From assembly GCA_013298845.1 (NCBI GenBank), contig JAAFJN010000035.1, forward strand, positions 1 through 54,108: a stretch of DNA of 54,108 bases. The letters are read 5' to 3'. The notes below the pieces were generated by a model. That model saw only the letters and a list, made by a program, of their open reading frames with translations, searched no databases and had not been told where the DNA came from. This DNA is from Chitinophagales bacterium. Lineage in GTDB: Bacteria; Bacteroidota; Bacteroidia; Chitinophagales; Saprospiraceae. Shown here piece by piece: positions 1 to 6,843 of the stretch; the stretch's first letter is position 1; each line of letters starts with the position of its first letter. The translations under genes and the position numbers were made by a program.

Positions 1-81
1 GGGGGATATACGTACGTAATCGAAATACGGGGCATTCATAAACGCGGGGGATATACGTACGTAATCGAAATACAGGGCATT
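1..81. repeat. Two direct copies of a 36-bp repeat, period 45 bp
   Basis: Positions 1-36 and 46-81 are the same 36-base unit with one substitution (CGGGG against CAGGG near the end), separated by 9 bp. The unit contains the palindromic word TACGTA. The stretch that follows, up to about 161, repeats related words (GGGGATACGTACG, GCGGGATACG, GCGGATATACG), so the whole leader is low in complexity. No reading frame or promoter was recognised here. Confidence 0.85.
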
Positions 82-93
82 TTATCCGGGGAA

Positions 94-114
94 GGGCAGG
101 CACAAGGCCTGCCC
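94..114. repeat. Palindromic repeat GGGYAGGC-N5-GCCTRCCC, copy 1
   Basis: The 8-bp arms GGGCAGGC (94-101) and GCCTGCCC (107-114) enclose the loop ACAAG. The same design occurs at 2442-2462 with the loop CTCGT, which is the opposite orientation. The two copies lie on either side of the TonB receptor gene. It looks like a small dispersed palindromic element. With no T-run on either side it is a poor terminator. Confidence 0.75.
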
Positions 115-167
115 CTACGGGATATCGCGGGGATACGTACGCGGGATACGCGGATATACGCCATCGT

Positions 168-2333
168 TCAATAATCATCCGACGTGGTGGTCGTTTTATC
201 ATATTTTTGACCAATGGACATAATCACCGCCAAAACCCCAAACCGCCGCGCCGGTGGGGTAATCACCCGCGACGGAAACACGCCATCCGCGTTGGGTTCC
301 GGGGCGTATTGGTAACCAAATGTTTGTTTAAAACCCGGTACATTCTGGATACTCAGGTAAAAAATCGTAAAATGACCACTAATATTGGTCAAATACGTCA
401 CGGCAAGGCTCAAATCGTGGTACACCGGGGTGCGCGGTTGCATAAATTCCGCCGCCGGAAGATTGGGATTATTGTACGGACGGCCCGAATTAAACGCGTA
501 CGATGCGCTCAAAGCCGTATTCAACTTGGGGAAAAATTGTTTGTACACCACCGAAAAACTGTGTTTCATAGCAAAATCAGGTGTGGCCAACCGTGGAAAC
601 TGACGCCAGTTGCGCTTCGTATCTAAATACGAATACGACAACCAGTAATCGCCGTTTTTTATGTTTTTGTTATCGCGCAGGAAAAGATCCAGACCGCGGG
701 CGTAGCCGCTGCCGTCGTTGTTCACCCCACCTTCGGGGCTATTTTTTAACAGGTGATTGTACCATTTCTGATAAACCTCCGCTCGAAAAATAAAACCATT
801 CTTCATCCGCTGGTAATTGAGCAGAAGGTGCGTGGCGTTTTCAAAATTCAAATCCTGCGTGCCGCGCAGTTGGGCGTATTCCGGGGTTTGGTAAAACCGC
901 CCGAACGACATCGAAAGTTGTTCTTTATTAGCCAATAAATACGCCACCGATACCCTCGGAGCCACATTCGCCCGATCCAGCAACGATGAATACTCCGAAC
1001 GTACCCCCGTTCGCGCCACCCATTTTGGGCTTAAAAAAAGGTCCGCCTCCGCAAATGAAGCGGCGTAATGATCGCGTAATTGCCCGGCAATTGGCCCTTG
1101 TTGCGCGTCCTGGTAGCGTTCGGCGTACTGCGAGCGATAGTATTCAGCCCCCAATTTCAGGCGAAAAGTAGTATTTACCGAACGCGACAACGTAGCCCGT
1201 GTCTGGACAGATTGGTGCTTTTTATCGTTTTCAAAACTGCTCCTGATGGCATCATTATTATAGGTGTGCGCCGCGCCCGCAAACAACGTCCAGCCGCCCA
1301 CCACGTCGCGGTACGAAACATTGGTATACACATTGTCGGCGTTTAAGGCCAGCGGTGTTGTTTCATTGGTAAAAGGAGCCGCGTAGTTCATCCGCATCGC
1401 AGAGCGGTTAAAATTGGAATAAAATTTCAGCATTCCACCGTTGTTATTGGTCTTGTGCCGAAACACCACCTCTCCTACCCCCGATTGCGGTGCGCGAATC
1501 CACTGCACGCGCTGCGGCACCAAAGCAAAATACGGCCGCAAATTATTGTAACTGCCATTGACCGACAACGAGGTATTTTCCCACCGTTGCGTCCGTGCTA
1601 CTCCCGCTCCCACCGACAACACACTGATACCCGTGGTGGTTTTGGGGGCTAAATCTTCGGTATTCAGCACCAGCGCCGACGACATGGCCTGTCCGTATTC
1701 CGCCGAATAGCCGCCCGTTGAAAACATGGTTCCTTTGAATAAAAAAGGTGAAAAACGGTTGCGCGCCGGTAAATTCCCCACCGTGCTGTTGTACGGATTT
1801 TGCACCAAAAGCCCGTCCATAAACGTCCGGGTTTCGTAGGCTGCCCCGCCGCGAACTAAAATTTGGCCCGTTTCGCCGTTGCGCGTTGTACCGGGCAGCA
1901 TCGTAATGGCCCCCGCAATATCCGCCGAAGCGCTGGCCGTAAGCGCAATATCCAGCGATGATAATACCGCAGCGCGGCGACGGTCGCTATTCGCCTCGAA
2001 AGTACCGGCCGTTACCACCACCTCGCTCAACGCATTTTTTTGTTCTTTTAACCGTGCCAACACTTCCACCGGAGTGCCGTCCAGCACCACCAACGTCCGG
2101 AAAGTATCGCAGCCCATGTACAACACCAAAAGTTGAAAAGGCCCCCGTTCGGTGGTTACAAATTCAAACTGCCCCAACGTATCGGCAGTTGCGCCGTCGT
2201 AAGTACCTTGTAAAATAATACTGGCCCCGGGCAATATTTCGCCCTGAGTAGTCGCAACTTTCCCCGATACCCGGGTTTGGGCCAATGCCGTGGTGGCGGT
2301 GAGCAGGCAAACCATAAAAACAATAACTCTCAT
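168..2333 (-). CDS. TonB-dependent outer-membrane receptor with N-terminal carboxypeptidase-regulatory-like domain
   Basis: A 721-residue outer-membrane transporter, expected to take up a bulky ligand using TonB/ExbBD energy. The signal peptide ends near residue 19 (ATTALAQ). A CarboxypepD_reg-like beta-sandwich follows at about 22-92 (SGKV...PGASI...GATADTLGQFEF). The plug spans roughly 98-230, with LSEVVVTA at its start and ILVRGGAAYETRTFMDG in it. The rest is the beta-barrel. There is no SusD partner beside it, so it is not an obvious polysaccharide-utilisation pair, and the ligand cannot be told. A box CAACTTTG, one base off the -7 consensus, lies upstream on the minus strand at 2368-2375. 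Repeats bound the gene on both sides. The family call is firm; the substrate is unknown. Confidence 0.9.
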   Translation of the reverse strand: MRVIVFMVCLLTATTALAQTRVSGKVATTQGEILPGASIILQGTYDGATADTLGQFEFVTTERGPFQLLVLYMGCDTFRTLVVLDGTPVEVLARLKEQKNALSEVVVTAGTFEANSDRRRAAVLSSLDIALTASASADIAGAITMLPGTTRNGETGQILVRGGAAYETRTFMDGLLVQNPYNSTVGNLPARNRFSPFLFKGTMFSTGGYSAEYGQAMSSALVLNTEDLAPKTTTGISVLSVGAGVARTQRWENTSLSVNGSYNNLRPYFALVPQRVQWIRAPQSGVGEVVFRHKTNNNGGMLKFYSNFNRSAMRMNYAAPFTNETTPLALNADNVYTNVSYRDVVGGWTLFAGAAHTYNNDAIRSSFENDKKHQSVQTRATLSRSVNTTFRLKLGAEYYRSQYAERYQDAQQGPIAGQLRDHYAASFAEADLFLSPKWVARTGVRSEYSSLLDRANVAPRVSVAYLLANKEQLSMSFGRFYQTPEYAQLRGTQDLNFENATHLLLNYQRMKNGFIFRAEVYQKWYNHLLKNSPEGGVNNDGSGYARGLDLFLRDNKNIKNGDYWLSYSYLDTKRNWRQFPRLATPDFAMKHSFSVVYKQFFPKLNTALSASYAFNSGRPYNNPNLPAAEFMQPRTPVYHDLSLAVTYLTNISGHFTIFYLSIQNVPGFKQTFGYQYAPEPNADGVFPSRVITPPARRFGVLAVIMSIGQKYDKTTTTSDDY

Positions 2334-2436
2334 AAAAATCCCTAAGCGTTGTGTGTGCTTGATGGCACAAAGTTGTCACCAACCGGGCCAACGGATACGG
2401 AAATACGCACCCAAACGCCGATTTTAGGGAGTGAAG

Positions 2437-2646
2437 CGTAGGGGTAGGCCTCGTGCCTACCCTAGCGCCTACCCGCCTGCCTCGTGCCTACCCTAGCGCC
2501 TGCCTTGTGCCTACCCACGTGCCTAGCCTACCCACGTGCCTAGCCTACCCGCCTGCCTTGTGCCTACCCTACGTGCCCTCGTGCCTACCCTAGCGCCTGC
2601 CTCGTGCCTACCCTAGCGCGTGCCCTCGTGCCTACCCGCATGCCTA
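2437..2646. repeat. Degenerate array of CGTGCCTACCCTAG-type words
   Basis: About 200 bp are built from shuffled copies of short words such as CCTCGTGCCTACCCTAGCG, CCTTGTGCCTACCC and ACGTGCCTAGCCTACCC. The first unit (2442-2462) is a perfect palindrome, GGGTAGGC-CTCGT-GCCTACCC, of the same design as 94-114. Unit length and order vary and there are no unique spacers, so this is not CRISPR. It fills most of the interval between the divergent TonB receptor and the TetR gene. The 2334-2436 part holds nothing recognisable beyond the receptor's possible -7 box. Confidence 0.8.
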
Positions 2647-2704
2647 ACCCTAAACTACTGGACAAAACGCATCGCAAAATTTTTTTCACAAAAAAAGAAA
2701 AAAA

Positions 2705-2737
2705 CTTGCGCAACATACCAACTGGTATGTACCTTTG
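2705..2737 (+). promoter_or_regulatory. tetR promoter with operator ACATACCAACTGGTATGT between -33 and -7
   Basis: The -33 element cTTG (2705-2708) and the -7 element TACCTTTG (2730-2737, a perfect TAnnTTTG) are 21 bp apart. The gap is filled by an operator at 2713-2730 with 8-bp inverted arms ACATACCA/TGGTATGT around AC. An identical 18-bp sequence lies at 3351-3368 before the next gene. A bound repressor would block this promoter, which suggests autoregulation. Confidence 0.8.
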
Positions 2738-2741
2738 CACC

Positions 2742-3332
2742 GTGAAAAACGCAGATACCCGCGAACGCATTTTGGGACGTATGTTCTCCGACATCCATAA
2801 ATATGGGTTTCAGGGCTTACGCGCCGACAAAGTAGTGGCCGAAATGGACATTACCAAGGGCGCGTTGTATCACTATTTTCCCAGCAAACAAAGCATTGGT
2901 ATTGCGGTGATAGACGAAATTATTCGCCCGCATTATTTGGCTTTTTACCGGGAATTAAACCAGTCGGTGGCCCATCCCGTTGATTTGCTTCAAGCGCATT
3001 TACAAGAATTAACTGGCATGTGCACTACCGACAGCATTGCTTTGGGTTGCCCCTTGAACAACCTGATTCAAGAGATGAGTCCCATTGACGAAACGTTTCG
3101 GGTACGCCTGAAATCGGTCATTGATACCATGCACCAAACGGTCGCCGACAGCCTCCGGCGGGGACAAGAATCGGGTTTTATCCGCCCCGATGTCAATCCC
3201 GTTGATACGGCGCACTTCTTTTTAGCTACCCTCGAAGGGGCTTACGGAATTGCCAAAGTACAAAAAAGTGTAGTGGTTTTTAAAGCCACGCTCGACGTAT
3301 TATCACAATTTTTAAACACGCTGCGCAAGTAG
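2742..3332 (+). CDS. TetR/AcrR-family transcriptional repressor
   Basis: A 196-residue one-component regulator. The N-terminus (KNADTRERIL, then the helix-turn-helix core KVVAEMDITKGALYHYF and the family mark YHYFPSK) is the TetR DNA-binding domain. The remainder is a helical ligand-binding and dimerisation domain of TetR_C type, with GCPLNNL in it. The frame stays open upstream to 2604, but that part covers the repeats and the promoter. GTG at 2742 puts TRERIL where the family has it. The start is only 4 nt after the -7 box, so the mRNA is probably leaderless or nearly so. The same 18-bp operator lies before this gene and before the NmrA-type gene 70 bp downstream, which is the likely target. 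The inducing ligand is unknown. Confidence 0.88.
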   Translation: MKNADTRERILGRMFSDIHKYGFQGLRADKVVAEMDITKGALYHYFPSKQSIGIAVIDEIIRPHYLAFYRELNQSVAHPVDLLQAHLQELTGMCTTDSIALGCPLNNLIQEMSPIDETFRVRLKSVIDTMHQTVADSLRRGQESGFIRPDVNPVDTAHFFLATLEGAYGIAKVQKSVVVFKATLDVLSQFLNTLRK

Positions 3333-3339
3333 CCTTTTT

Positions 3340-3371
3340 TTTGTCCAAAAACATACCAACTGGTATGTATG
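3340..3371 (+). promoter_or_regulatory. Promoter of the NmrA-type gene with second TetR operator
   Basis: ACATACCAACTGGTATGT at 3351-3368 is base-for-base identical to the operator before tetR. A -33 TTTG (3340-3343) and a -7-like TATGTATG (3364-3371, one mismatch to TAnnTTTG) flank it at 20 bp spacing. The operator therefore sits between the two promoter elements, as in the upstream copy. Confidence 0.75.
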
Positions 3372-3402
3372 TAGTATAACATTTTAACTAAACAACCACA
3401 TT

Positions 3403-4287
3403 ATGTACGTTATCACAGGAGCAACCGGCAACACCGGTAAAATCATCGCCACTCAACTGCTGGAAGCCGGAAAAACCGTCAAAGTCATCAGCCGCAAAGC
3501 CGATCACCTTGCCGAACTCGTGGCCAAAGGGGCCATTCCGGCCATCGGCGATTTGGCCGACAGCGCATTTGTCACCGAAGCCTTTACGGGGGCCACTGCC
3601 GTATATTTGGTCATTCCGCCGAAATGGGATGTTAGCGATTGGACGGCCTACCAACGCAGCGTAAAAGATTCATTTTTAACGGCTTTGCGCACCACCGGCG
3701 TAAAAAAAGCGGTGCTTTTAAGTTCGTTGGGTGCACACATGCTCGAAGGCGCGGGACCAGTAAGTCGGGTGGGCGAATTGGAACAGGAAGCGCGGGACAT
3801 TCCCGGTTTGGATGTATTGAGCCTTCGCCCGGGCTTTTTTATGGAAAATTTTTACGGCAATATTCCTTTAATTAAACAAGCCGGCATTTTTGGATATTCG
3901 ATGAACGGCGACGTCAAAATGCCATTTGTGCACACCCGCGACATCGCCGAGGTGGCTGCGAAGCGGTTATTGAGCCTCGATTTTCAGGGGCATACGCACG
4001 AATTTATCGCCGGAGCCGCCGATTTGAGCATGAGTGAAGCCGCCGCTATTTTGGGGAAAGCCATTGGCAAACCCGATTTGGCCTACGTGGCATTTGACCA
4101 GGCCAGCGCCAAAGCCGGGATGATGCAAGCCGGTATTCCGGAAACCATCGCCGATGGTTACAACGAGTTGTTTAACGCGCTCAACACCGGCGAATACCAG
4201 CAAGGGTATACCCGTACGCCGGAGGTTACAACGCCCACAACTTTTGAGTGGTTTGCCGAAAACCAGTTTAAATACGCGTTTCAATAG
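3403..4287 (+). CDS. NmrA-family NAD(P)-binding oxidoreductase-like protein
   Basis: A 294-residue atypical short-chain dehydrogenase. The glycine-rich Rossmann motif GATGNTG is at residues 6-12, followed by VKVISRKADH, which would contact the adenosine or phosphate of NAD(P)H. The fold continues with AVYLVIPP, KKAVLLSSLGAH and the C-terminal NmrA part (SLRPGFFMENF, FVHTRDIAEVAAKRLL). Such proteins act as quinone or azo reductases (QOR2/YtfG type) or as redox sensors. The classical Tyr-x-x-x-Lys catalytic pair is not seen. A TetR operator identical to the one before the adjacent repressor gene overlaps its promoter, so it is probably induced when that repressor binds its ligand. The natural substrate cannot be named. 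Confidence 0.85.
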   Translation: MYVITGATGNTGKIIATQLLEAGKTVKVISRKADHLAELVAKGAIPAIGDLADSAFVTEAFTGATAVYLVIPPKWDVSDWTAYQRSVKDSFLTALRTTGVKKAVLLSSLGAHMLEGAGPVSRVGELEQEARDIPGLDVLSLRPGFFMENFYGNIPLIKQAGIFGYSMNGDVKMPFVHTRDIAEVAAKRLLSLDFQGHTHEFIAGAADLSMSEAAAILGKAIGKPDLAYVAFDQASAKAGMMQAGIPETIADGYNELFNALNTGEYQQGYTRTPEVTTPTTFEWFAENQFKYAFQ

Positions 4288-4354
4288 ATTTTTTGGCCAA
4301 AACGCCCACAAAGACGGCTTTTTTGTCAAAAAATTTACTAATCCGCGACACAAC

Positions 4355-4407
4355 AAAAAGGGGCTATTCCCGCTCACCTGCAAAAGTGGTTGAACGTGAA
4401 TAGCCCC
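4355..4407 (-). terminator. Intrinsic terminator of terC
   Basis: GGGGCTATTC (4360-4369) pairs with GAATAGCCCC (4398-4407) over a 28-nt loop. On the minus strand the stem is followed by TTTTTGTTG. It lies between two convergent genes and best fits as the end of the terC transcript. Confidence 0.65.
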
Positions 4408-4429
4408 AAATATTATCGTAAATAACGGT

Positions 4430-5134
4430 TTATTTGCGCGAAGCAATCCGAATATTAATCAGTTCTACCCCTACCGAAAACGCCATCGCAAAGTAGATGA
4501 ATCCTTTGGGAATGTGGAAATCAAGTCCTTCGCCAATCAGCGCAACGCCGATCATAATCAAAAACGCCAGCGCCAACACTTTCACCGCCGGATGACGATT
4601 CACAAATGCGCTGATGGACGCCGCCGATAACATCATCACCGCCACCGAAATCAGGACGGCGGCAATCATAATTTCGATGCGATCGACCATACCTACCGCC
4701 GTAATCACCGAATCGAGGGAAAAAACCAGGTCAATCAGGATAATTTGGGCAATCACTGAGGCGTAACTCACCTTGGCTTTGTCCTCTTCACTTTTACCGG
4801 CAGCCTCTACTTTACTGTGAATTTCATTGACACTTTTGTACAAAAGAAATAAACCACCGAGCAACAAGATCAAATCACGGCCCGAAATTTCGTTGGATAA
4901 CACCGTAAACAATGGCGCGGTAAGCCGCATAATCCAACTAATCGTAAACAATAAACCCAGTCGCATCACCAAGGCCAACCCCAAACCCACGCGGCGGGCG
5001 GGTGCCTGCTGCTCAACGGGCAGTTTATTGGTCAAAATTGAAATAAAAATAATATTGTCAATACCCAGTACAATTTCCAGCGCGCAAAGGGTCAATAAAG
5101 CAATCCAGGTATTCGGATCTGATAACCATTCCAT
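4430..5134 (-). CDS. TerC/Alx-family integral membrane protein
   Basis: A 234-residue inner-membrane protein with seven or so hydrophobic segments. The two family signature motifs are present: LGIDNI (residues 23-28) and FSLDSV (138-143), whose acidic residues sit in membrane helices and are thought to handle metal ions. A charged cytoplasmic loop (KVEAAGKSEEDKAK) separates the two halves. TerC/Alx proteins are tied to manganese homeostasis and to metalation of exported enzymes. Some are linked to tellurite resistance, but no other ter gene is nearby, so a housekeeping metal role is more likely. It is convergent with the NmrA-type gene and separated from it by a hairpin. Confidence 0.88.
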   Translation of the reverse strand: MEWLSDPNTWIALLTLCALEIVLGIDNIIFISILTNKLPVEQQAPARRVGLGLALVMRLGLLFTISWIMRLTAPLFTVLSNEISGRDLILLLGGLFLLYKSVNEIHSKVEAAGKSEEDKAKVSYASVIAQIILIDLVFSLDSVITAVGMVDRIEIMIAAVLISVAVMMLSAASISAFVNRHPAVKVLALAFLIMIGVALIGEGLDFHIPKGFIYFAMAFSVGVELINIRIASRK

Positions 5135-5229
5135 AGTTAGTATTTTGTTTTGTTGTAAATAATAGTATTACTCTCAAGAAACAAAGCAACATCAAATCAG
5201 TGATTTTTGTTCATACCACCCGACGGATT

Positions 5230-5826
5230 TTACCGCCGTATAAAAATGCCAAACAATTCATTACCCGCGCGGGGTTTGATGGAGTTGTAACATTTCTCAA
5301 AGGTTTTAACGTCAAAATACGGTTGCAAATAACCCAAATATTCCGCCACGGAGCCACCAAAGGGCCGTTTTTCCATATCGCCCGTCAACGGAATATCAAA
5401 CCAAAGTCCCACCAATTTCCCACCGGGTACCAGTAACGCCGCGCAATGTTCGGCATAAGCCGCTCGGGTCGTTGGCAACGGCGGAAACGAACAAAAAAAG
5501 GTTTGCTCCACAATCAGGTCAAATTGGCCCTGAAACGCAAAAAAATCGCCCAGCACCACCCGTTCCGCCGGAAAATCGGGGCAAATCGTTTTAAAATGTT
5601 CCAATGGTTCGAGCGCAATATCCAAAACGGTGACGTTCGTAAAGCCCCGCTCCCACAAATACGCCGCTTCGTGGGCATTACCAGCGCCGGGAATCAAAAT
5701 GCGTTGGTTTTTGTCCGTTAACTGGTCAAAATACGCCACCAACGGCGCCGAAGCCGCACCAATGTCCCAACCCGTTTGCCCTTGTTGGTAACGGGTTTGC
5801 CAATACTGTTGTGTTAGTTGATCCAT
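5230..5826 (-). CDS. SAM-dependent methyltransferase, thiopurine S-methyltransferase (TPMT)-like
   Basis: A 198-residue class I methyltransferase. TGWD at residues 18-21 and PGAGNAHE at 46-53 (SAM-binding motif I), followed by VTVLDIALEPL, match the TPMT branch, in which GxD/GW near the N-terminus and PGCG-type motif I are usual. FDLIVEQTFFCSFPP is motif IV and GGKLVGLWFD is the later core strand. Bacterial members methylate sulfur, selenium or halide substrates; which one applies here is unknown. The start is set at the ATG giving MDQLTQQYW. The frame stays open further upstream only because the 41-bp palindrome there has no stops. The alpha/beta hydrolase gene lies just upstream on the same strand. 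Confidence 0.85.
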   Translation of the reverse strand: MDQLTQQYWQTRYQQGQTGWDIGAASAPLVAYFDQLTDKNQRILIPGAGNAHEAAYLWERGFTNVTVLDIALEPLEHFKTICPDFPAERVVLGDFFAFQGQFDLIVEQTFFCSFPPLPTTRAAYAEHCAALLVPGGKLVGLWFDIPLTGDMEKRPFGGSVAEYLGYLQPYFDVKTFEKCYNSIKPRAGNELFGIFIRR

Positions 5827-5827
5827 A

Positions 5828-5919
5828 ATTTTAGTGATGAGAGAGGAGTTAGGAGTGATGAGAGATAAGAGATGAGTTTTATCTCTCATCACTCCTAACT
5901 CCTCTCTCATCACTAAAAT
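5828..5919. repeat. Perfect 41-bp inverted repeat (ATGAGAGATGAG word family)
   Basis: The arms 5828-5868 and 5879-5919 are exact reverse complements across a 10-nt loop, GAGATGAGTT. The arms are built from words such as GTGATGAGAGA and GGAGTTAGGAGTG. The element fills the whole gap between the methyltransferase start codon and the hydrolase stop codon, reaching the first base of that stop. As RNA it would form a very stable hairpin just before the methyltransferase start. Similar words recur at 13262-13355. Confidence 0.9.
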
Positions 5920-6743
5920 CACGCTCTTACCTGTACGTTTGCGGCTTCGCTGTGCAAAATATCGTATAAAATATCGTGGTACTCCGGGAAATCGGGTAAG
6001 TTATTGTGTCCGGCGCCTTCAATCGGGTGCAAATGAATATGCTCGGGCCGAAGCGCTTTTAATTTTTCACTTTGCGCGTAAGGAATCAGGCGATCGCGCC
6101 GACCATGCAAGATGTGAATCGGGCAATTTACTTTTTTAATAAACTGATCGGTGCGAATATGGTAGCGCAATAGCCACCGCATGGGCATCCAAAAACCGTA
6201 GCGGTTAGTGTGGTACAAAAACGAATAATACGGACAATCGAGAATCAGCATGGTCGGGTCATTCCACGAAGCGATGCGCGTGGCCAATCCACTGCCCAAC
6301 GAACGCCCGTACAACACAATCGGGTAACCTTCGTAGGCATCTTCGAGCCATTTATAGACCTGTTGTAAATCACTGTACAAAATGGATTCGGTGCGGCGGC
6401 CCGAACTTTTGCCAAAACCCCGGTAGTCGAGAATCAAAAAATCGTAGCCTTTGCCCACAAAATCCTTGGCAAATTTGCCCCACCCTTTGATGCTGCGCGA
6501 ATTTCCTTTGATGTAAAAAACGACCCCTTTGCAATTGGGCACTTTAAAATGAAGGGCGTTGACGGTACCGCCGTCTTCCATTTCAAAATTCACTTCGGTA
6601 AAAGGAAAGGGGTATTGATAGACAAACCACTTTGGTAGTCTTTCGGGACGGAAAAAGAAAAAATCCTGTCCAAAATAAAAAATAGCGCACAGTGCAGCGT
6701 ACACAATGGCGGCTATATATAATAGGTGTCCCCAAACCGGCAT
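5919..6743 (-). CDS. Membrane-anchored alpha/beta hydrolase (ABHD13/ABHD17-like)
   Basis: A 274-residue serine hydrolase with one N-terminal membrane helix (about residues 5-26). The nucleophile elbow GRSLGSG (146-152, Ser148), Asp217 in HGRRDRLIP and His246 in EGAGHNNL form a complete triad. LDYRGFGKSSG follows the oxyanion strand, as in the bacterial relatives of the ABHD13/ABHD17 group. The reaction is probably ester, thioester or lipid hydrolysis at the inner membrane; the substrate is unknown. ATG at 6743 was preferred to GTG at 6788, because a -7-like box CAATTTTG (6748-6755, minus strand) ends 4 nt before it. The gene is divergent from ribF. Confidence 0.82.
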   Translation of the reverse strand: MPVWGHLLYIAAIVYAALCAIFYFGQDFFFFRPERLPKWFVYQYPFPFTEVNFEMEDGGTVNALHFKVPNCKGVVFYIKGNSRSIKGWGKFAKDFVGKGYDFLILDYRGFGKSSGRRTESILYSDLQQVYKWLEDAYEGYPIVLYGRSLGSGLATRIASWNDPTMLILDCPYYSFLYHTNRYGFWMPMRWLLRYHIRTDQFIKKVNCPIHILHGRRDRLIPYAQSEKLKALRPEHIHLHPIEGAGHNNLPDFPEYHDILYDILHSEAANVQVRA

Positions 6744-6827
6744 GGCGCAAAATTGCACCTTAGTTTTGGAAAAAGGAAAGTAATGCACAGAAAAGCGAAA
6801 AAAAACAAAATGTTATGGGCAAATCGC

Positions 6828-6835
6828 TACTTTTG
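6828..6835 (+). promoter_or_regulatory. -7 promoter element of the ribF fusion gene
   Basis: TACTTTTG fits TAnnTTTG exactly and ends 8 nt before the ATG at 6844. The 5' untranslated leader is therefore at most a few bases, and no FMN riboswitch can fit there. Confidence 0.65.
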
Positions 6836-6843
6836 CGCCGCAC

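Noticed and set aside
1-81. CRISPR-like array at the left end
   Set aside because: Only two copies, a 9-bp gap instead of a spacer, and no cas genes.
2437-2646. CRISPR or tandem-repeat protein
   Set aside because: Units vary in length with no unique spacers, and no frame shows codon-like periodicity.
2604-2741. Upstream extension of the TetR reading frame from an ATG at 2604
   Set aside because: The stretch consists of the word repeat plus the operator and promoter, and the added residues match no TetR protein.
6788-6843. FMN riboswitch before ribF
   Set aside because: The -7 box is 8 nt from the start codon and no conserved riboswitch segments are present.
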